A stretch of 64,000 bases of DNA. Origin: Brevundimonas sp. AJA228-03. GTDB taxonomy: Bacteria; Pseudomonadota; Alphaproteobacteria; Caulobacterales; Caulobacteraceae. The position numbers were made by a program, and so were the translations under genes. This document shows, piece after piece, positions 8,662 to 18,073 of the stretch. The notes under the pieces are model-generated. The model was not told where the DNA came from and searched no databases. It worked only from the letters and a program-made list of their open reading frames with translations. Each line of letters starts with the position of its first letter. The stretch's first letter is position 1. The DNA lies in the NCBI RefSeq assembly GCF_017795885.1, contig NZ_CP059297.1, positions 1,927,001 through 1,991,000 of the forward strand. Reading direction: 5' to 3'.

Positions 8662-9252
8662 GTGTTCACAGGCATCATCACCGACATCGGCCGGGTCCGC
8701 TCGGTCGCCCCGACGGCGCGCGATCGTCGCTACGAGGTCGAGACGGCCTGGGACGTGTCCGGCATCGACCTCGGTGCCTCGATCAGTCATGCGGGCTGCT
8801 GTCTGACCGTGGTCGAGAAGGGAGAGGGCTGGTTTGCGGTCGAGGTGTCGGGCGAGACCCTGGACAGGACGACTCTCGGGTGCTGGGTCGCCGGCACGCC
8901 GGTCAATCTGGAGCGGGCGACGAAGGTCGGCGACGAACTGGGCGGGCATATCGTTTCGGGCCACGTCGACGGGCTGGGAACCGTCATAGAAGTCACGCCG
9001 GAGGGCGGCTCGCATCGTGTGACGATCGAAGCCCCCGCGCCGCTGCACCGGTTCATCGCGGCCAAGGGATCGATCACCGTGGACGGTGTGTCGCTGACGG
9101 TGAACAGCGTGGACGGGCAGCGGTTCGGCGTGAACATCATCCCGCACACCTGGGAGGCGACGACGCTGGGGCGGCTGCAGGTCGGCGACCGGGTGAACCT
9201 GGAGATCGACATGCTGGCGCGATACCTCGCGCGGTGGCAGGAGACGGCATGA
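8662..9252 (+). CDS. ribE: Riboflavin synthase (alpha subunit)
   Basis: A 196-aa enzyme catalysing dismutation of two 6,7-dimethyl-8-ribityllumazines to riboflavin. It shows the two tandem lumazine-binding halves: MFTGIITDIGRV with SHAGCCLTV in the first, and GHIVSGHVDGLG with GSITVDGVSLTVN in the second. The start is GTG at 8662, three bases after the previous stop; the MFTGII N-terminus is invariant in the family and fixes it. Its TGA overlaps the ribBA start (ATGATG at 9249-9254). Confidence 0.96.
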   Translation: MFTGIITDIGRVRSVAPTARDRRYEVETAWDVSGIDLGASISHAGCCLTVVEKGEGWFAVEVSGETLDRTTLGCWVAGTPVNLERATKVGDELGGHIVSGHVDGLGTVIEVTPEGGSHRVTIEAPAPLHRFIAAKGSITVDGVSLTVNSVDGQRFGVNIIPHTWEATTLGRLQVGDRVNLEIDMLARYLARWQETA

Positions 9253-10385
9253 TGCACCTGGCCGCCAGCAACCCCGACAGCCCGATCAGCCCGATCGAGG
9301 ACATCCTGGAGGATGCCCGCAACGGACGGCCCTACATCCTGGTGGATGCCGAGGACCGGGAGAACGAGGGCGACGTCATCATCCCGGCCCAGTTCGCCAC
9401 GCCGGACCAGATCAACTTCATGGCCCGCCACGCGCGCGGCCTGATCTGCCTGGCCATCACGGCAGAGAGGGCGAAGCAGCTGCGTCTGCCGCCCATGGCC
9501 GCCGAGAATCGCGAGAGCATGACGACCGCCTTCACCGTCTCGATCGAGGCGGCGGAAGGCGTGACGACCGGCATCAGCGCGGCCGACCGGGCCCGGACGG
9601 TGCAGGTGGCGTCCGATCCGACCAAGACCGCCGACGACATCGTGTCCCCCGGCCACGTGTTTCCGCTGGTGGCGCGGGACGGCGGGGTGCTGGTCCGCAC
9701 CGGCCATACCGAGGCGGCCGTGGATATCAGCCGGATGGCGGGCCTGACCCCGGCGGGCGTGATCTGCGAGATCATGAACGAAGACGGGACCATGGCGCGG
9801 CTGCCGGACCTGATCGAGTTCGCCCAGCTGCATGGACTGAAGATCGGCACCATCGCCGACCTGATCGCCTATCGCCGCCGCACCGAGCGGTTCGTCGAGC
9901 GGGTCATGGATCAGCCGTTCGAGAGCGTCCACGGCGGACCCTTCCGCCTGATGCTGTACCGGAACACGATCGAGGGTGCGGAGCATGTCGCCCTGGTCCA
10001 CGGGCACATCGACCCGGACAGGCCGACCCTGGTCCGGATGCACCAGGTGGATTTCGCCGCCGACCTGCTGGGTCATGTCGAGGAACGGCAAAGCTACATC
10101 CCGGACGCGCTGAAGACGATCACCCGGCATGACGGCCCCGGCGTGGTCGTGTTCCTGCGCGATCCGACGCTGCAGGGTCTGGCCGAGCGGCTGGCGGGGG
10201 TGGACAGACCGACGGCCCTGGACCGGTCATTGCGGAACTATGGGGTGGGGGCGCAGATCCTGCTGGACCTGGGCGTCAGGGACATGATCGTCATGTCCTC
10301 CACACGCCCCGAGCCCGCCGCCATCGAAGGCTATGGCCTGCGCATCGTCGGCTGGCGTGACATGGACGGAGAAGACCAATCCTGA
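9249..10385 (+). CDS. ribBA: 3,4-dihydroxy-2-butanone-4-phosphate synthase with degenerate GTP cyclohydrolase II domain
   Basis: A 378-aa fusion. The N-terminal RibB half (to ~residue 215) is intact, with [14 protein letters not shown], the middle [14 protein letters not shown] and [14 protein letters not shown]; it makes dihydroxybutanone phosphate from ribulose 5-phosphate. The C-terminal RibA-like half keeps the fold opening ([10 protein letters not shown]) but lacks the zinc cysteines: where SECLTGD and RCDCG are expected it reads [11 protein letters not shown]. The catalytic RQEGRNIGL block is replaced by [14 protein letters not shown]. It therefore looks like the RibBX-type hybrids known in alphaproteobacteria, lacking cyclohydrolase activity. 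Start may be ATG 9249 or 9252. Confidence 0.93.
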   Translation: MMHLAASNPDSPISPIEDILEDARNGRPYILVDAEDRENEGDVIIPAQFATPDQINFMARHARGLICLAITAERAKQLRLPPMAAENRESMTTAFTVSIEAAEGVTTGISAADRARTVQVASDPTKTADDIVSPGHVFPLVARDGGVLVRTGHTEAAVDISRMAGLTPAGVICEIMNEDGTMARLPDLIEFAQLHGLKIGTIADLIAYRRRTERFVERVMDQPFESVHGGPFRLMLYRNTIEGAEHVALVHGHIDPDRPTLVRMHQVDFAADLLGHVEERQSYIPDALKTITRHDGPGVVVFLRDPTLQGLAERLAGVDRPTALDRSLRNYGVGAQILLDLGVRDMIVMSSTRPEPAAIEGYGLRIVGWRDMDGEDQS

Positions 10386-10843
10386 GCGAACCCACCCGCG
10401 TCCTGATCGTCGAGGCGCGCTTTTACGACGAGCTGGCCGATGCCCTGCTGGAGGGGGCCAGGGATGCGCTGACGGCGCAGGGTGTGGCGTTCGACGTCAT
10501 CACCGTGCCCGGCGCGCTGGAGATCCCGCCAGCGATCGCCCTGGCGCAGGAGGCCGGGAAATACCCGACGGCACCGCGCTATGACGGGTATGTCGCCCTG
10601 GGCTGCGTGATCCGCGGCGAGACCTATCATTTCGAGATCGTGTCCGATCAGTCGGCCGCCGGCATCATGGACCTCGGGATCAGGGGCCTGATTATCGGCA
10701 ACGGCATCCTGACCGTCGAGGACGAGGCCCAGGCCTGGGCGCGCGCGCGTGCGTCCGAGGGCGACAAGGGCGGCGGGGCGGCGCGGGCGTGCCTGGACCT
10801 GATTGCCTTGAAGAAGCGATTGCGCCTAGGGCTCGGCGCATGA
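10382..10843 (+). CDS. ribH: 6,7-dimethyl-8-ribityllumazine synthase, apparent CTG start
   Basis: A ~153-aa lumazine synthase joining the RibD and RibB products. Conserved elements are [20 protein letters not shown] near the N-terminus, [32 protein letters not shown] and a late GNGILTVED. No ATG, GTG or TTG lies in frame upstream of the conserved N-terminus; the first is about 100 bases downstream and would remove substrate-binding residues. CTG 10382 overlaps the ribBA TGA as CTGA, exactly where the ATGA overlaps of this operon sit, with GGAGAAG ~8-10 bases upstream. Its own stop forms ATGA with nusB. ATC at 10379 or a sequencing error are alternatives. Confidence 0.88.
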   Translation: MSEPTRVLIVEARFYDELADALLEGARDALTAQGVAFDVITVPGALEIPPAIALAQEAGKYPTAPRYDGYVALGCVIRGETYHFEIVSDQSAAGIMDLGIRGLIIGNGILTVEDEAQAWARARASEGDKGGGAARACLDLIALKKRLRLGLGA

Positions 10844-11370
10844 CCGAACCCAACTCCATCCAGGCCGTGCTGGCGCAACTGGCCGAGACCGAACGGGCCC
10901 AGGCCGAACCGCAGCTGACCAGCCGCCAGCGCCGCGCGCGCACGGTGGCCCGTCTGGCGGCGGTCCAGGCCCTGTATCAGATGGAACTGGCCGGGGAGGG
11001 GGTCGAGACGGTCATCACCGAATTCTCCAACCACCGCTTCGACGCCGACATCGAGGGCGAGCCGCTGGCCGAGGCGGACGAGGCCTATTTCGCCGACGTC
11101 GTGCGTGGCGTGATCCACAGCCAGCGCGAGATCGATGCGTCGGTCAAGGCGAGGCTGGCGTCCAACTGGCGGATGGAACGGCTGGACGCGACGTTGCGGG
11201 CCCTGCTGCGCTGCGGGGCCTGGGAGCTGGCGCACAAGACCGACGTGCCGAAAGAGATCGTGATCGACGAATATGTCGAGCTGGCCAAGGCCTTCTTCGA
11301 CGAGGCGGAGGCCAGGTTCGTCAATGCGGCGCTGGATGGCGTGGCCCGCGACGTGCGGCCCAGGGCCTAG
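10840..11370 (+). CDS. nusB: Transcription antitermination factor NusB
   Basis: A 176-aa RNA-binding protein that joins S10 in the rRNA antitermination complex. The core begins at [21 protein letters not shown] and shows the arginine-rich N-terminal helix and the C-terminal [18 protein letters not shown] and [15 protein letters not shown] typical of NusB. The start ATG 10840 overlaps the ribH stop as ATGA. About 25 residues precede the core, a modest extension. Its position after ribH is a common arrangement. Confidence 0.94.
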   Translation: MTEPNSIQAVLAQLAETERAQAEPQLTSRQRRARTVARLAAVQALYQMELAGEGVETVITEFSNHRFDADIEGEPLAEADEAYFADVVRGVIHSQREIDASVKARLASNWRMERLDATLRALLRCGAWELAHKTDVPKEIVIDEYVELAKAFFDEAEARFVNAALDGVARDVRPRA

Positions 11371-11374
11371 GCCC

Positions 11375-12364
11375 ATGACCGGACTCGACGCCGTCGGCGA
11401 GTTCGAGACGATCCGCAGGCTGCTGGCTCCCCTGGCCCACCCAGACCATGCGCGCGGCCTGATGGACGATGTGGCGGTGCTGCCCTCGCGTGCCGGGTTC
11501 GATCTGGTCCTGACCAAGGACGCGATCGTCGAAGGCGTGCATTTCCTGCCCGACGATCCGCTGGACCAGGTGGCGCAGAAGCTGCTGCGGGTGAACCTGT
11601 CGGACCTGGCGGCCAAGGGGGCGGAGCCGTTCGGTTACCTCCTGGCCTGTCACTGGTCCCCGCGCTGCGGATGGCCGGAGCGCGAGGCGTTCGCGGCCGG
11701 GCTGAAGCAGGATCAGGCCGGGTTCGGCATTTTCCTGCTGGGTGGCGACACGGTGGCGACGCCGGGTCCGGCCTCGTTTTCGGTGACGATGCTGGGTTGG
11801 GTGCCCAGGGGGCAGGCCGTCGCGCGATCGGGTGCCAGGCCCGGACACGCGATCTATGTCACCGGCACGATCGGAGATGGCTGGCTGGGCCTGAAGGCGG
11901 CTCAGGGGCGGTTGTCGCTGGGGCCCGAGCGGGTCGCGGACCTGGCGGAGCATTACCGCCGACCGATGCCGCGCCTCGATTTCGGCCAGGCGGTGCGAGG
12001 TTTTCCGACGGCTGCCGTGGACGTTTCGGACGGACTGATTGCTGATCTGGGGCACATCGCGGAGGCGAGCGGCGTCGGGATCATGCTCGATCTGGAGGCC
12101 ACGCCGGTGTCGGCCGCCGGGCGAATCTGGCTGGATGCGCGCATCGATCCCCAGGCCGCGCTGGCAGATCTGGTGACGGGCGGCGATGACTATGAGATCG
12201 CGCTGAGCGTCCATCCACGGGATGGGGCGAAACTCAAGAAGGAGGCGGATCGTCTCCATCTGCGCCTGACCCGGATCGGAGAGGTGGTCGCGGGCAGCGG
12301 TGTCACGGTGCGCTATCTGGGGCAGCCGGTCATGATCGACCGGGCCGGTTGGACCCATGACTGA
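11375..12364 (+). CDS. thiL: Thiamine-monophosphate kinase
   Basis: A 329-aa ATP-dependent kinase making thiamine pyrophosphate from thiamine monophosphate. Family motifs seen are GEFETIRRLL, DDVAVLP, LTKDAIVEGVHFLPDD, LLRVNLSDLAAKGAEP, LGGDTVATPGP and DVSDGLIADLGHIAEAS. Length is normal. The ATG at 11375 lies four bases after the nusB stop. This nusB-thiL pairing is widespread and closes the rib cluster. Confidence 0.95.
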   Translation: MTGLDAVGEFETIRRLLAPLAHPDHARGLMDDVAVLPSRAGFDLVLTKDAIVEGVHFLPDDPLDQVAQKLLRVNLSDLAAKGAEPFGYLLACHWSPRCGWPEREAFAAGLKQDQAGFGIFLLGGDTVATPGPASFSVTMLGWVPRGQAVARSGARPGHAIYVTGTIGDGWLGLKAAQGRLSLGPERVADLAEHYRRPMPRLDFGQAVRGFPTAAVDVSDGLIADLGHIAEASGVGIMLDLEATPVSAAGRIWLDARIDPQAALADLVTGGDDYEIALSVHPRDGAKLKKEADRLHLRLTRIGEVVAGSGVTVRYLGQPVMIDRAGWTHD

Positions 12365-12401
12365 AACGGAATCCTAATCGATCCGTGCGCATGTGAGGGC
12401 C

Positions 12402-12827
12402 ATGCTTCGCAGAGATATCTTCGCACTCGGGACCCTGGCCATCGCGGCGGCGGCTGCGGGATCGGCGGCTGCCTCCGAGGACGCGCCCGCGGGAGACCAG
12501 TCGCTGGACATCGCCGGGGTCGGTCTGCCGATCATCATCGACGGGCGGATTCGCAACTATGTCTTTGTCACTATCCGTCTGACACTGGGCGCAGGTCAGA
12601 TGCCCGACCAGTTGCGGGCCAAGGAGCCCCATTTTCGCGACGCCCTGGTCAAGGCCGCGCATGTGACTCCGTTCGTCGTTCAGAGCGACTGGACCGTCAT
12701 CGATACGGCGGCGGTCTGCGCCATGCTGATGCGGGTCGCGCCACGCATCGCGGGCCCCGGGGCGATCGTCCGGGCCGAGGTGGCAACGCAGATGCCCCGC
12801 CGCCGCACGGGCATGCATCGGGCCTGA
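12402..12827 (+). CDS. Exported or membrane-anchored protein of unknown function, weakly FliL-like
   Basis: A 141-aa protein with an N-terminal hydrophobic segment (MLRRDIFALGTLAIAAAAAG), probably a signal peptide. The rest contains VGLPIIIDGRIRNYVFVTIRL, a charged helix around KEPHFRDALVKAAHV, and an arginine-rich end. The strand-helix pattern and the EPHFRDALV segment are faintly reminiscent of FliL-type periplasmic domains; this is a weak impression, not a match. An in-frame GTG at 12393 is an alternative start. It lies alone between thiL and hppA. Confidence 0.6.
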   Translation: MLRRDIFALGTLAIAAAAAGSAAASEDAPAGDQSLDIAGVGLPIIIDGRIRNYVFVTIRLTLGAGQMPDQLRAKEPHFRDALVKAAHVTPFVVQSDWTVIDTAAVCAMLMRVAPRIAGPGAIVRAEVATQMPRRRTGMHRA

Positions 12828-13000
12828 TCGCTGAATTTCACTGAAATGGCCGGTTGCTTCGGTCCGTCGCAGTTGTAAGCTTTCGGGGCACTTCCCGAAG
12901 GGCGCGATCATGCGTCCACACTGCGCACGGGGGAACCGGAAGGCGGACAGAGGCGGCAAACGCCCACCGCGCCAAGGGCCGCGCGCCCAATGCATTAGGT

Positions 13001-15160
13001 ATGGAAACGCCCATGACGAACTATCTGTGGCTAGTGATAGCCGCCGGCGCGCTGGGGGTCCTTTACGGGCTCGTCCAGACCGCCAGTCTGATGAAGGCCG
13101 AAACCGGCAACGACAAGATGCGAGAAATCGCCGCCGCCATTCAGGAAGGCGCCTCCGCCTATCTGAACCGGCAATACACGACCATCGCCATGGTCGGGGT
13201 GGTCATCCTGATCGCCGCCTGGCTGCTGATTGGTCAATATGCTGCCATCGGCTTTGTGATCGGGGCCTTGCTGTCGGGCCTGGCCGGGTTCGCCGGAATG
13301 TTGATCTCGGTACGGGCCAATGTGAGGACGGCACATGCCGCGTCACAGAGCCTTTCCAAGGGTCTGGACCTGGCGTTCCGGTCCGGAGCCATCACCGGCA
13401 TGTTCGTCGCCGGAGGGGCCCTGCTGGGCGTCGCAGGCTATTACGCCGTGCTTACCCAGGGTCTGGGTCTCGAGGCGACGGGGCGCGAGGTCATCGACGG
13501 TCTGGTGGCACTCGGCTTCGGTGCGTCGCTGATCTCCATCTTCGCGCGTCTGGGCGGCGGTATCTTCACCAAGGGTGCGGACGTCGGCGGCGACATGGTG
13601 GGCAAGGTCGAGGCCGGCATCCCCGAGGATGATCCCCGCAATGCCGCAACCATCGCCGACAACGTGGGCGACAACGTCGGCGACTGCGCCGGCATGGCCG
13701 CCGACCTGTTCGAGACCTATGCGGTGACGACAGTCGCCACCATGGTGCTGGCGGCCATCTTCTTCCGCGGCCAGCCCTATGTGGACGTGATGATGCTACT
13801 GCCGCTCGCCATCTGCGGCATCTGTATCGTGACCTCGATCATCGGGTCGTTCTTCGTGCGTCTGGGCAAGAGCCAGAACATCATGGGAGCCCTGTATCAG
13901 GGTCTGATCGTGACCGGCGTGCTGTCCATCGGTGCCGTGTACTGGGTCATCAACACCCTGGTGACCGGGCCGGTCGTGACCACGGGCGGGCTGCAGATCG
14001 AGCCGATGAACCTGTTCCTGTCGGGGCTGGTCGGTCTGGCCGTGACCGCCGCGATCGTGGTGGTGACGGAATACTACACAGGCTCGAACTTCCGGCCCGT
14101 TCGGTCGGTGGCCAACGCCTCGGTGTCGGGCCATGGCACCAATGTGATCCAGGGTCTGGCCGTCTCGCTGGAGGCGACCGCGCTTCCGGCCCTGACGATC
14201 ATCGTCGGCATCATCGTCAGCTTCCAGCTGGCGGGCCTGTTCGGCATCGCCATCGCCACCACGACCATGCTGGGCGTGGCAGGCATGATCGTGGCGCTGG
14301 ACGCCTTTGGTCCCGTCACCGACAATGCCGGCGGCATCGCCGAGATGGCGGGTCTGCCGGCCGATGTGCGTCACGTGACCGACGCCCTTGATGCGGTGGG
14401 CAATACCACCAAGGCGGTGACCAAGGGCTATGCGATCGGATCGGCGGGCCTCGGCGCCCTGGTGCTGTTCGCGGCCTATACGTCGGACCTGCAGTATTTC
14501 GCGGCCAATCCGGCGGACTATCCGTTTTTTGCCAATATGGGCGCGGTCACCTTCGACCTGACCAATCCCTATGTCGTCGTCGGCCTGTTGTTCGGGGGGC
14601 TTCTGCCCTTCCTGTTCGGCGGGATGTCCATGATGGCGGTGGGCCGCGCGGCCGAATCGGTCGTCGAGGAGGTGCGTCGCCAGTTCCGTGAGAACCCCGG
14701 GATCATGACCTATCAGGTCAAGCCGGAGTACGGCCGGGCCGTCGACATCCTGACCAAGGCGGCGATCCGCGAGATGATCGTGCCGTCACTGCTTCCGGTG
14801 CTGTCGCCGATCGCGCTGTTCGTGGCCATCCTGTTCATCTCGGACAAGGCCAATGCGTTCGCCTCACTGGGGGCCATGCTGATGGGCGTGATCGTGACCG
14901 GCCTGTTCGTCGCCATCTCGATGACCTCGGGCGGCGGGGCCTGGGACAACGCCAAGAAGGTGATCGAGGAGGGCTTCACCGACAAGAACGGTGTCGTCCA
15001 CGGCAAGGGTTCCGAGGCCCACAAGGCCGCAGTGACCGGCGACACGGTTGGCGATCCCTACAAGGACACGTCCGGCCCGGCGGTGAACCCGATGATCAAG
15101 ATCACCAACATCGTGGCCCTGCTGCTGCTGGCGGTGCTGGCGAGCGGAAGCATCGGCTGA
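13001..15160 (+). CDS. hppA: Membrane-bound proton-translocating pyrophosphatase, K+-independent type
   Basis: A 719-aa integral membrane enzyme coupling PPi hydrolysis to proton export, with about 16 hydrophobic segments. The catalytic region [18 protein letters not shown], then [20 protein letters not shown], is intact. In the sequence [17 protein letters not shown] the lysine after GNTT marks the K+-independent class (K+-dependent forms have alanine there), from known family rules. Starts at ATG 13001 or 13013 both give a normal N-terminus. Followed by two stem-loops. It probably conserves energy from biosynthetic PPi. Confidence 0.96.
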   Translation: METPMTNYLWLVIAAGALGVLYGLVQTASLMKAETGNDKMREIAAAIQEGASAYLNRQYTTIAMVGVVILIAAWLLIGQYAAIGFVIGALLSGLAGFAGMLISVRANVRTAHAASQSLSKGLDLAFRSGAITGMFVAGGALLGVAGYYAVLTQGLGLEATGREVIDGLVALGFGASLISIFARLGGGIFTKGADVGGDMVGKVEAGIPEDDPRNAATIADNVGDNVGDCAGMAADLFETYAVTTVATMVLAAIFFRGQPYVDVMMLLPLAICGICIVTSIIGSFFVRLGKSQNIMGALYQGLIVTGVLSIGAVYWVINTLVTGPVVTTGGLQIEPMNLFLSGLVGLAVTAAIVVVTEYYTGSNFRPVRSVANASVSGHGTNVIQGLAVSLEATALPALTIIVGIIVSFQLAGLFGIAIATTTMLGVAGMIVALDAFGPVTDNAGGIAEMAGLPADVRHVTDALDAVGNTTKAVTKGYAIGSAGLGALVLFAAYTSDLQYFAANPADYPFFANMGAVTFDLTNPYVVVGLLFGGLLPFLFGGMSMMAVGRAAESVVEEVRRQFRENPGIMTYQVKPEYGRAVDILTKAAIREMIVPSLLPVLSPIALFVAILFISDKANAFASLGAMLMGVIVTGLFVAISMTSGGGAWDNAKKVIEEGFTDKNGVVHGKGSEAHKAAVTGDTVGDPYKDTSGPAVNPMIKITNIVALLLLAVLASGSIG

Positions 15161-15166
15161 TCATCG

Positions 15167-15203
15167 TTTCTCCTCTCCACGCCTCTGGCGCGGAGAGGAG
15201 ACA
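15167..15203. other. Perfect 10-bp stem-loop after hppA
   Basis: TCTCCTCTCC at 15169-15178 pairs perfectly with GGAGAGGAGA at 15192-15201, with a 13-base loop. It has no T-tract and sits between the hppA stop and the strong terminator, so it may stabilise the hppA mRNA 3' end or be a repeat remnant. Confidence 0.6.
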
Positions 15204-15206
15204 AAG

Positions 15207-15243
15207 GAAAAGGCCCCGGAGATCGCTCTCCGGGGCCTTTTTC
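15207..15243. terminator. Bidirectional intrinsic terminator between hppA and bamE
   Basis: A GGCCCCGGAGA / TCTCCGGGGCC stem with a TCGC loop, flanked by AAAA on the left and TTTTT on the right. It can stop hppA on the plus strand and bamE, whose coding region ends at 15262, on the minus strand. Confidence 0.92.
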
Positions 15244-15261
15244 TGTTTGAGGGTGAAGCGG

Positions 15262-15741
15262 TCAGTCCGGGCGGCGCTGGCCGGGGACGTTTTCTTCCGT
15301 GCGCGGGAGCTGGCCGCGGCCGACGTTCCCGAGGAGCTGTTCCAGCACTGTCAGCTGGCGGCCGCGGGTCGGGGTCTCGCGGCGGGCCATGGCGATCTGC
15401 TGGCCGTCTTCCAGACCGAGGTTGCGGACTTCTGCGACCTTGTCGTCCGTCTCGTTGAAGGTGATCGCCGTCACCGTGCGCTGCGACACCTGCGGGATGT
15501 TGTAGGTGTAACGCTCGGTCGTCTGGGAGATGTAGTACCAGATGTTGTCTTCAAAGGTGGACACGGCCGAGGGCGAACCGAGCTGGGCGACGACGGTTTC
15601 CTTGGTGTCCTCGCCGACCTTTATGTCCGCGGGCTTGACGTCCACCACCTGAAATCCCTGCAGGCCGATGACGGGCGCACAGGCCCCGGCGAGGGCCGCG
15701 AGGGCCGAAACGACAGCCAGACGAGCGACGATTTTATGCAT
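15262..15741 (-). CDS. bamE: Outer membrane protein assembly factor BamE (SmpA/OmlA family lipoprotein)
   Basis: A 159-aa lipoprotein of the BAM complex that folds outer membrane proteins. The signal peptide ends in the lipobox LAGAC. The SmpA/OmlA core is visible: IKVGEDTKETVVAQLGSPS, then NIWYYISQTTERYTYNIPQ and a late ITFNETDDKVAEVRNLGLEDG. The C-terminal tail is charged and proline-rich. It is transcribed away from the bc1 chaperone gene on the other strand, with a ~90-bp divergent promoter region between. Confidence 0.93.
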   Translation of the reverse strand: MHKIVARLAVVSALAALAGACAPVIGLQGFQVVDVKPADIKVGEDTKETVVAQLGSPSAVSTFEDNIWYYISQTTERYTYNIPQVSQRTVTAITFNETDDKVAEVRNLGLEDGQQIAMARRETPTRGRQLTVLEQLLGNVGRGQLPRTEENVPGQRRPD

Positions 15742-15830
15742 GGAGCGGGCGCCTGCGACGAAACAAGGTCTTTGACCTAACCGGACCCGCGTCCTAGTTC
15801 AACGGCGCGGCAGAAAAGGGGCCGCTGACC

Positions 15831-16370
15831 ATGCTGAAGAACCTGTTCCGATCGCGCGAGCGCACCCGTCCCGGTCTGGCCCTGTATGAGGCCGCCGTCG
15901 CGCAGGCGCGGCAACCCGGGTTCTATCGCGACCTCGGCGTCACCGACCAGATCGACGCGCGGTTCGAGCTGTATACGCTGCATGTCCTCCTGCTGGTCAT
16001 GCGGCTGCGCGAGGAACCCGCGCCGAACACCCTGGCGGGAGCGGAGGCGGGGCAGGACCTGTTCGACGTCTATGTGTCGGCGCTGGACAACTCCCTGCGC
16101 GAGCTGGGCGTTCACGACGTCACCATGGCCAAGAAGATGCGCAAGCTGGGCGAAGCCCTGTACGGCCGCATGACCGCCTATGAACCGGCGATCCGCGAGG
16201 AGGACGCCGCCACCCTGGCTGCCGGCCTGGCCCGCAATGTCTATGAGAGCTCCGAGGCCGGGGTCGCCCGGGGGCTGGCCGCCTATGCGCTGTCAGCCCG
16301 TGCGCGTCTGGCCGCGCAGCCGATGGAGACCGTGCTGACGGCTCCGCAGTGGCCGGAGATCGCAGCATGA
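15831..16370 (+). CDS. Ubiquinol-cytochrome c chaperone family protein (CBP3-like)
   Basis: A 179-aa soluble protein. LYEAAVAQARQPGFYRDLGV, RFELYTLHVLLLVMRL and the later FDVYVSALDNSLRELGVHD and MAKKMRKLGEALYGRM are characteristic of the family related to mitochondrial Cbp3, which assists cytochrome b assembly in complex III. The ATG at 15831 follows AAAAGGGG. Its stop overlaps the yceD-like gene as ATGA, so the two are coupled. Confidence 0.92.
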   Translation: MLKNLFRSRERTRPGLALYEAAVAQARQPGFYRDLGVTDQIDARFELYTLHVLLLVMRLREEPAPNTLAGAEAGQDLFDVYVSALDNSLRELGVHDVTMAKKMRKLGEALYGRMTAYEPAIREEDAATLAAGLARNVYESSEAGVARGLAAYALSARARLAAQPMETVLTAPQWPEIAA

Positions 16371-16897
16371 ACCCGGAGCGCATCCTGCCCTTCAGCGAGG
16401 TCGTGCGGGTCAACGAGATCGGCACGGGGCTGACGCGGCACCTGGTGCCGGACGAGGCGGCGCGGGCGCGGATCGTGAAGGCGCTGGACCTGGCGACCCT
16501 CTCCAGCTTCGACTCCGAGCTCAGTGTCATGCCTTCCAGAGGCGGATGGACCCTGTCGGGGCGCGTGACGGCAGTCGCCGAGCAGGTGTGTGGCATCACG
16601 CTGGAGCCCCTGCCGGTCCGGATCGACGAACGATTCTCCATCGACCTGGTCGAAGCGAGCACGCGCGAGCCGGACGCGGTCGAGGTGGAGGTCTCTCTGG
16701 ACGACGATGCGCCCGACGTCATCGAGGATGGGCGAATCGATCTGGGCCAGTATGCGGTGGAACAGTTCGCCCTGGCGCTCGATCCCTTTCCCAGAAAGCC
16801 CGGCGCCGAGTTCGTGCAGCCCGAGGAACCGGCTGAAATCTCGCCTTTCGCGGTGCTGAAGACCTTCAAGCGGCCGGACGATCCGGGAAAAAGCTGA
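16367..16897 (+). CDS. yceD: DUF177 / YceD family protein
   Basis: A 176-aa protein of the family needed for 23S rRNA accumulation in other organisms. VCGITLEPLPVRIDERFSIDL contains the family's conserved region but only one of the usual cysteines. The acidic DDDAPDVIEDGRIDLGQYAVEQFALALDPFPRKPG block is diagnostic. ATG at 16367 is used in an ATGA overlap. The rpmF gene that often follows yceD is absent here; plsX comes next after a 96-bp gap. Confidence 0.88.
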   Translation: MNPERILPFSEVVRVNEIGTGLTRHLVPDEAARARIVKALDLATLSSFDSELSVMPSRGGWTLSGRVTAVAEQVCGITLEPLPVRIDERFSIDLVEASTREPDAVEVEVSLDDDAPDVIEDGRIDLGQYAVEQFALALDPFPRKPGAEFVQPEEPAEISPFAVLKTFKRPDDPGKS

Positions 16898-16993
16898 CCC
16901 TGCGTCGTCCCCGTTGCATCCCGGCGGCGTGACGGTATCCTGAACGCCACAAGATGAGCGCCGCCCTGACGCGCGCCCGGAGCGAACGAGCCC

Positions 16994-18073
16994 TTGCCAG
17001 CCCCCACGCTGATCTCTCTGGACGCCATGGGCGGCGACCATGGCCCACCCGTCGTCGTCGGCGGAATCCGGGATTACATCCGTCGTCATGGTGGCGAGGG
17101 AGTGCGGTTCCTGTTGCACGGTGATGAGACCGCGATCCGGGCCGAGATGACCCGTCTCAACGTCTCCGCAGACGTCTGCGATGTGCGGCACACCGACAAG
17201 AAGATCGCCTCCGATGAAAAGCCGGCCCAGGCCATGCGGCGCGGCAAGGGCTCCAGCCTGTGGAACGCGATCGAGGCGGTGAAGTCGGGTGAGGCCGGGG
17301 CCATTGTTTCGGCGGGAAACACCGGGGCATTGATGGCGATCTCCAAGCTGATCCTGCGCATGGCGGCTTCGGGTCTGGAACGTCCCGCCATCGTCGCCAG
17401 CTGGCCGACGCTGCGCGGCGTCACAGCCGTGCTGGACGTGGGGGCCAATATCGAGAGCGATGCCGAGCAGCTGATCGAGTTCGCCATCATGGGCGAGGCC
17501 TTCCATCGCGCGGTTCACGGGGTGGACCGCCCGACGGTCGGGATCCTCAATGTCGGTTCAGAAGACATCAAGGGCCATGAGGAGGTCCGTGAGGCATCGC
17601 GTATCCTGCGCGAGGGCGGTCTGGGCCTGAACTACCACGGGTTCGTCGAGGGCGACGACATCGCCCGGGGCACGGTGGACGTGGTCGTGACCGACGGCTT
17701 CACCGGCAACATCGCCCTGAAGACCGCCGAGGGCGTCGCGCGATTCATCTCGGCCCTGCTGAAGGAGGCGCTGACCTCCAGTCTGCAGGCCAGGGCAGGA
17801 GCCCTGATCGCCATGCCGGCGCTGAAAGCCATGGGGCGCAAGATCGACCCCAGCGCGATCAACGGCGGACCCCTGCTGGGTTTGAATGGCATCGTGGTGA
17901 AAAGCCACGGGGGGGCCGATGCCAAGGGGTTCGGCAACGCTATCCGCATCGCGGTCGACCTGGCGCGCAGCGACTATATGAAGACTGTGGGGGCCAATCT
18001 CGGCCGCCTCGGCTCCGTGCTGGACAATCTTCCCCCCGTTTCCGCCTCCCCGCGAGAAGAGACTGTATCGTGA
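16994..18073 (+). CDS. plsX: Phosphate acyltransferase PlsX
   Basis: A 359-aa enzyme making acyl-phosphate from acyl-ACP for phospholipid synthesis. ISLDAMGGDHGP at the N-terminus, GAIVSAGNTGALMA, TAVLDVGANIES, LNVGSEDIKGHE and VVVTDGFTGNIALKTAEG are all standard. The start is TTG 16994 (TTGCCAGCCCCC), the only one that puts the invariant ISLDAMGGD at residue ~7. The stop overlaps the fabH GTG as GTGA. Confidence 0.96.
   Translation: MPAPTLISLDAMGGDHGPPVVVGGIRDYIRRHGGEGVRFLLHGDETAIRAEMTRLNVSADVCDVRHTDKKIASDEKPAQAMRRGKGSSLWNAIEAVKSGEAGAIVSAGNTGALMAISKLILRMAASGLERPAIVASWPTLRGVTAVLDVGANIESDAEQLIEFAIMGEAFHRAVHGVDRPTVGILNVGSEDIKGHEEVREASRILREGGLGLNYHGFVEGDDIARGTVDVVVTDGFTGNIALKTAEGVARFISALLKEALTSSLQARAGALIAMPALKAMGRKIDPSAINGGPLLGLNGIVVKSHGGADAKGFGNAIRIAVDLARSDYMKTVGANLGRLGSVLDNLPPVSASPREETVS

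Noticed and set aside
7541..9260. FMN riboswitch controlling the rib genes
   Set aside because: The genes abut or overlap, leaving no leader, and I see no RFN-type conserved sequence upstream of nrdR or glyA.
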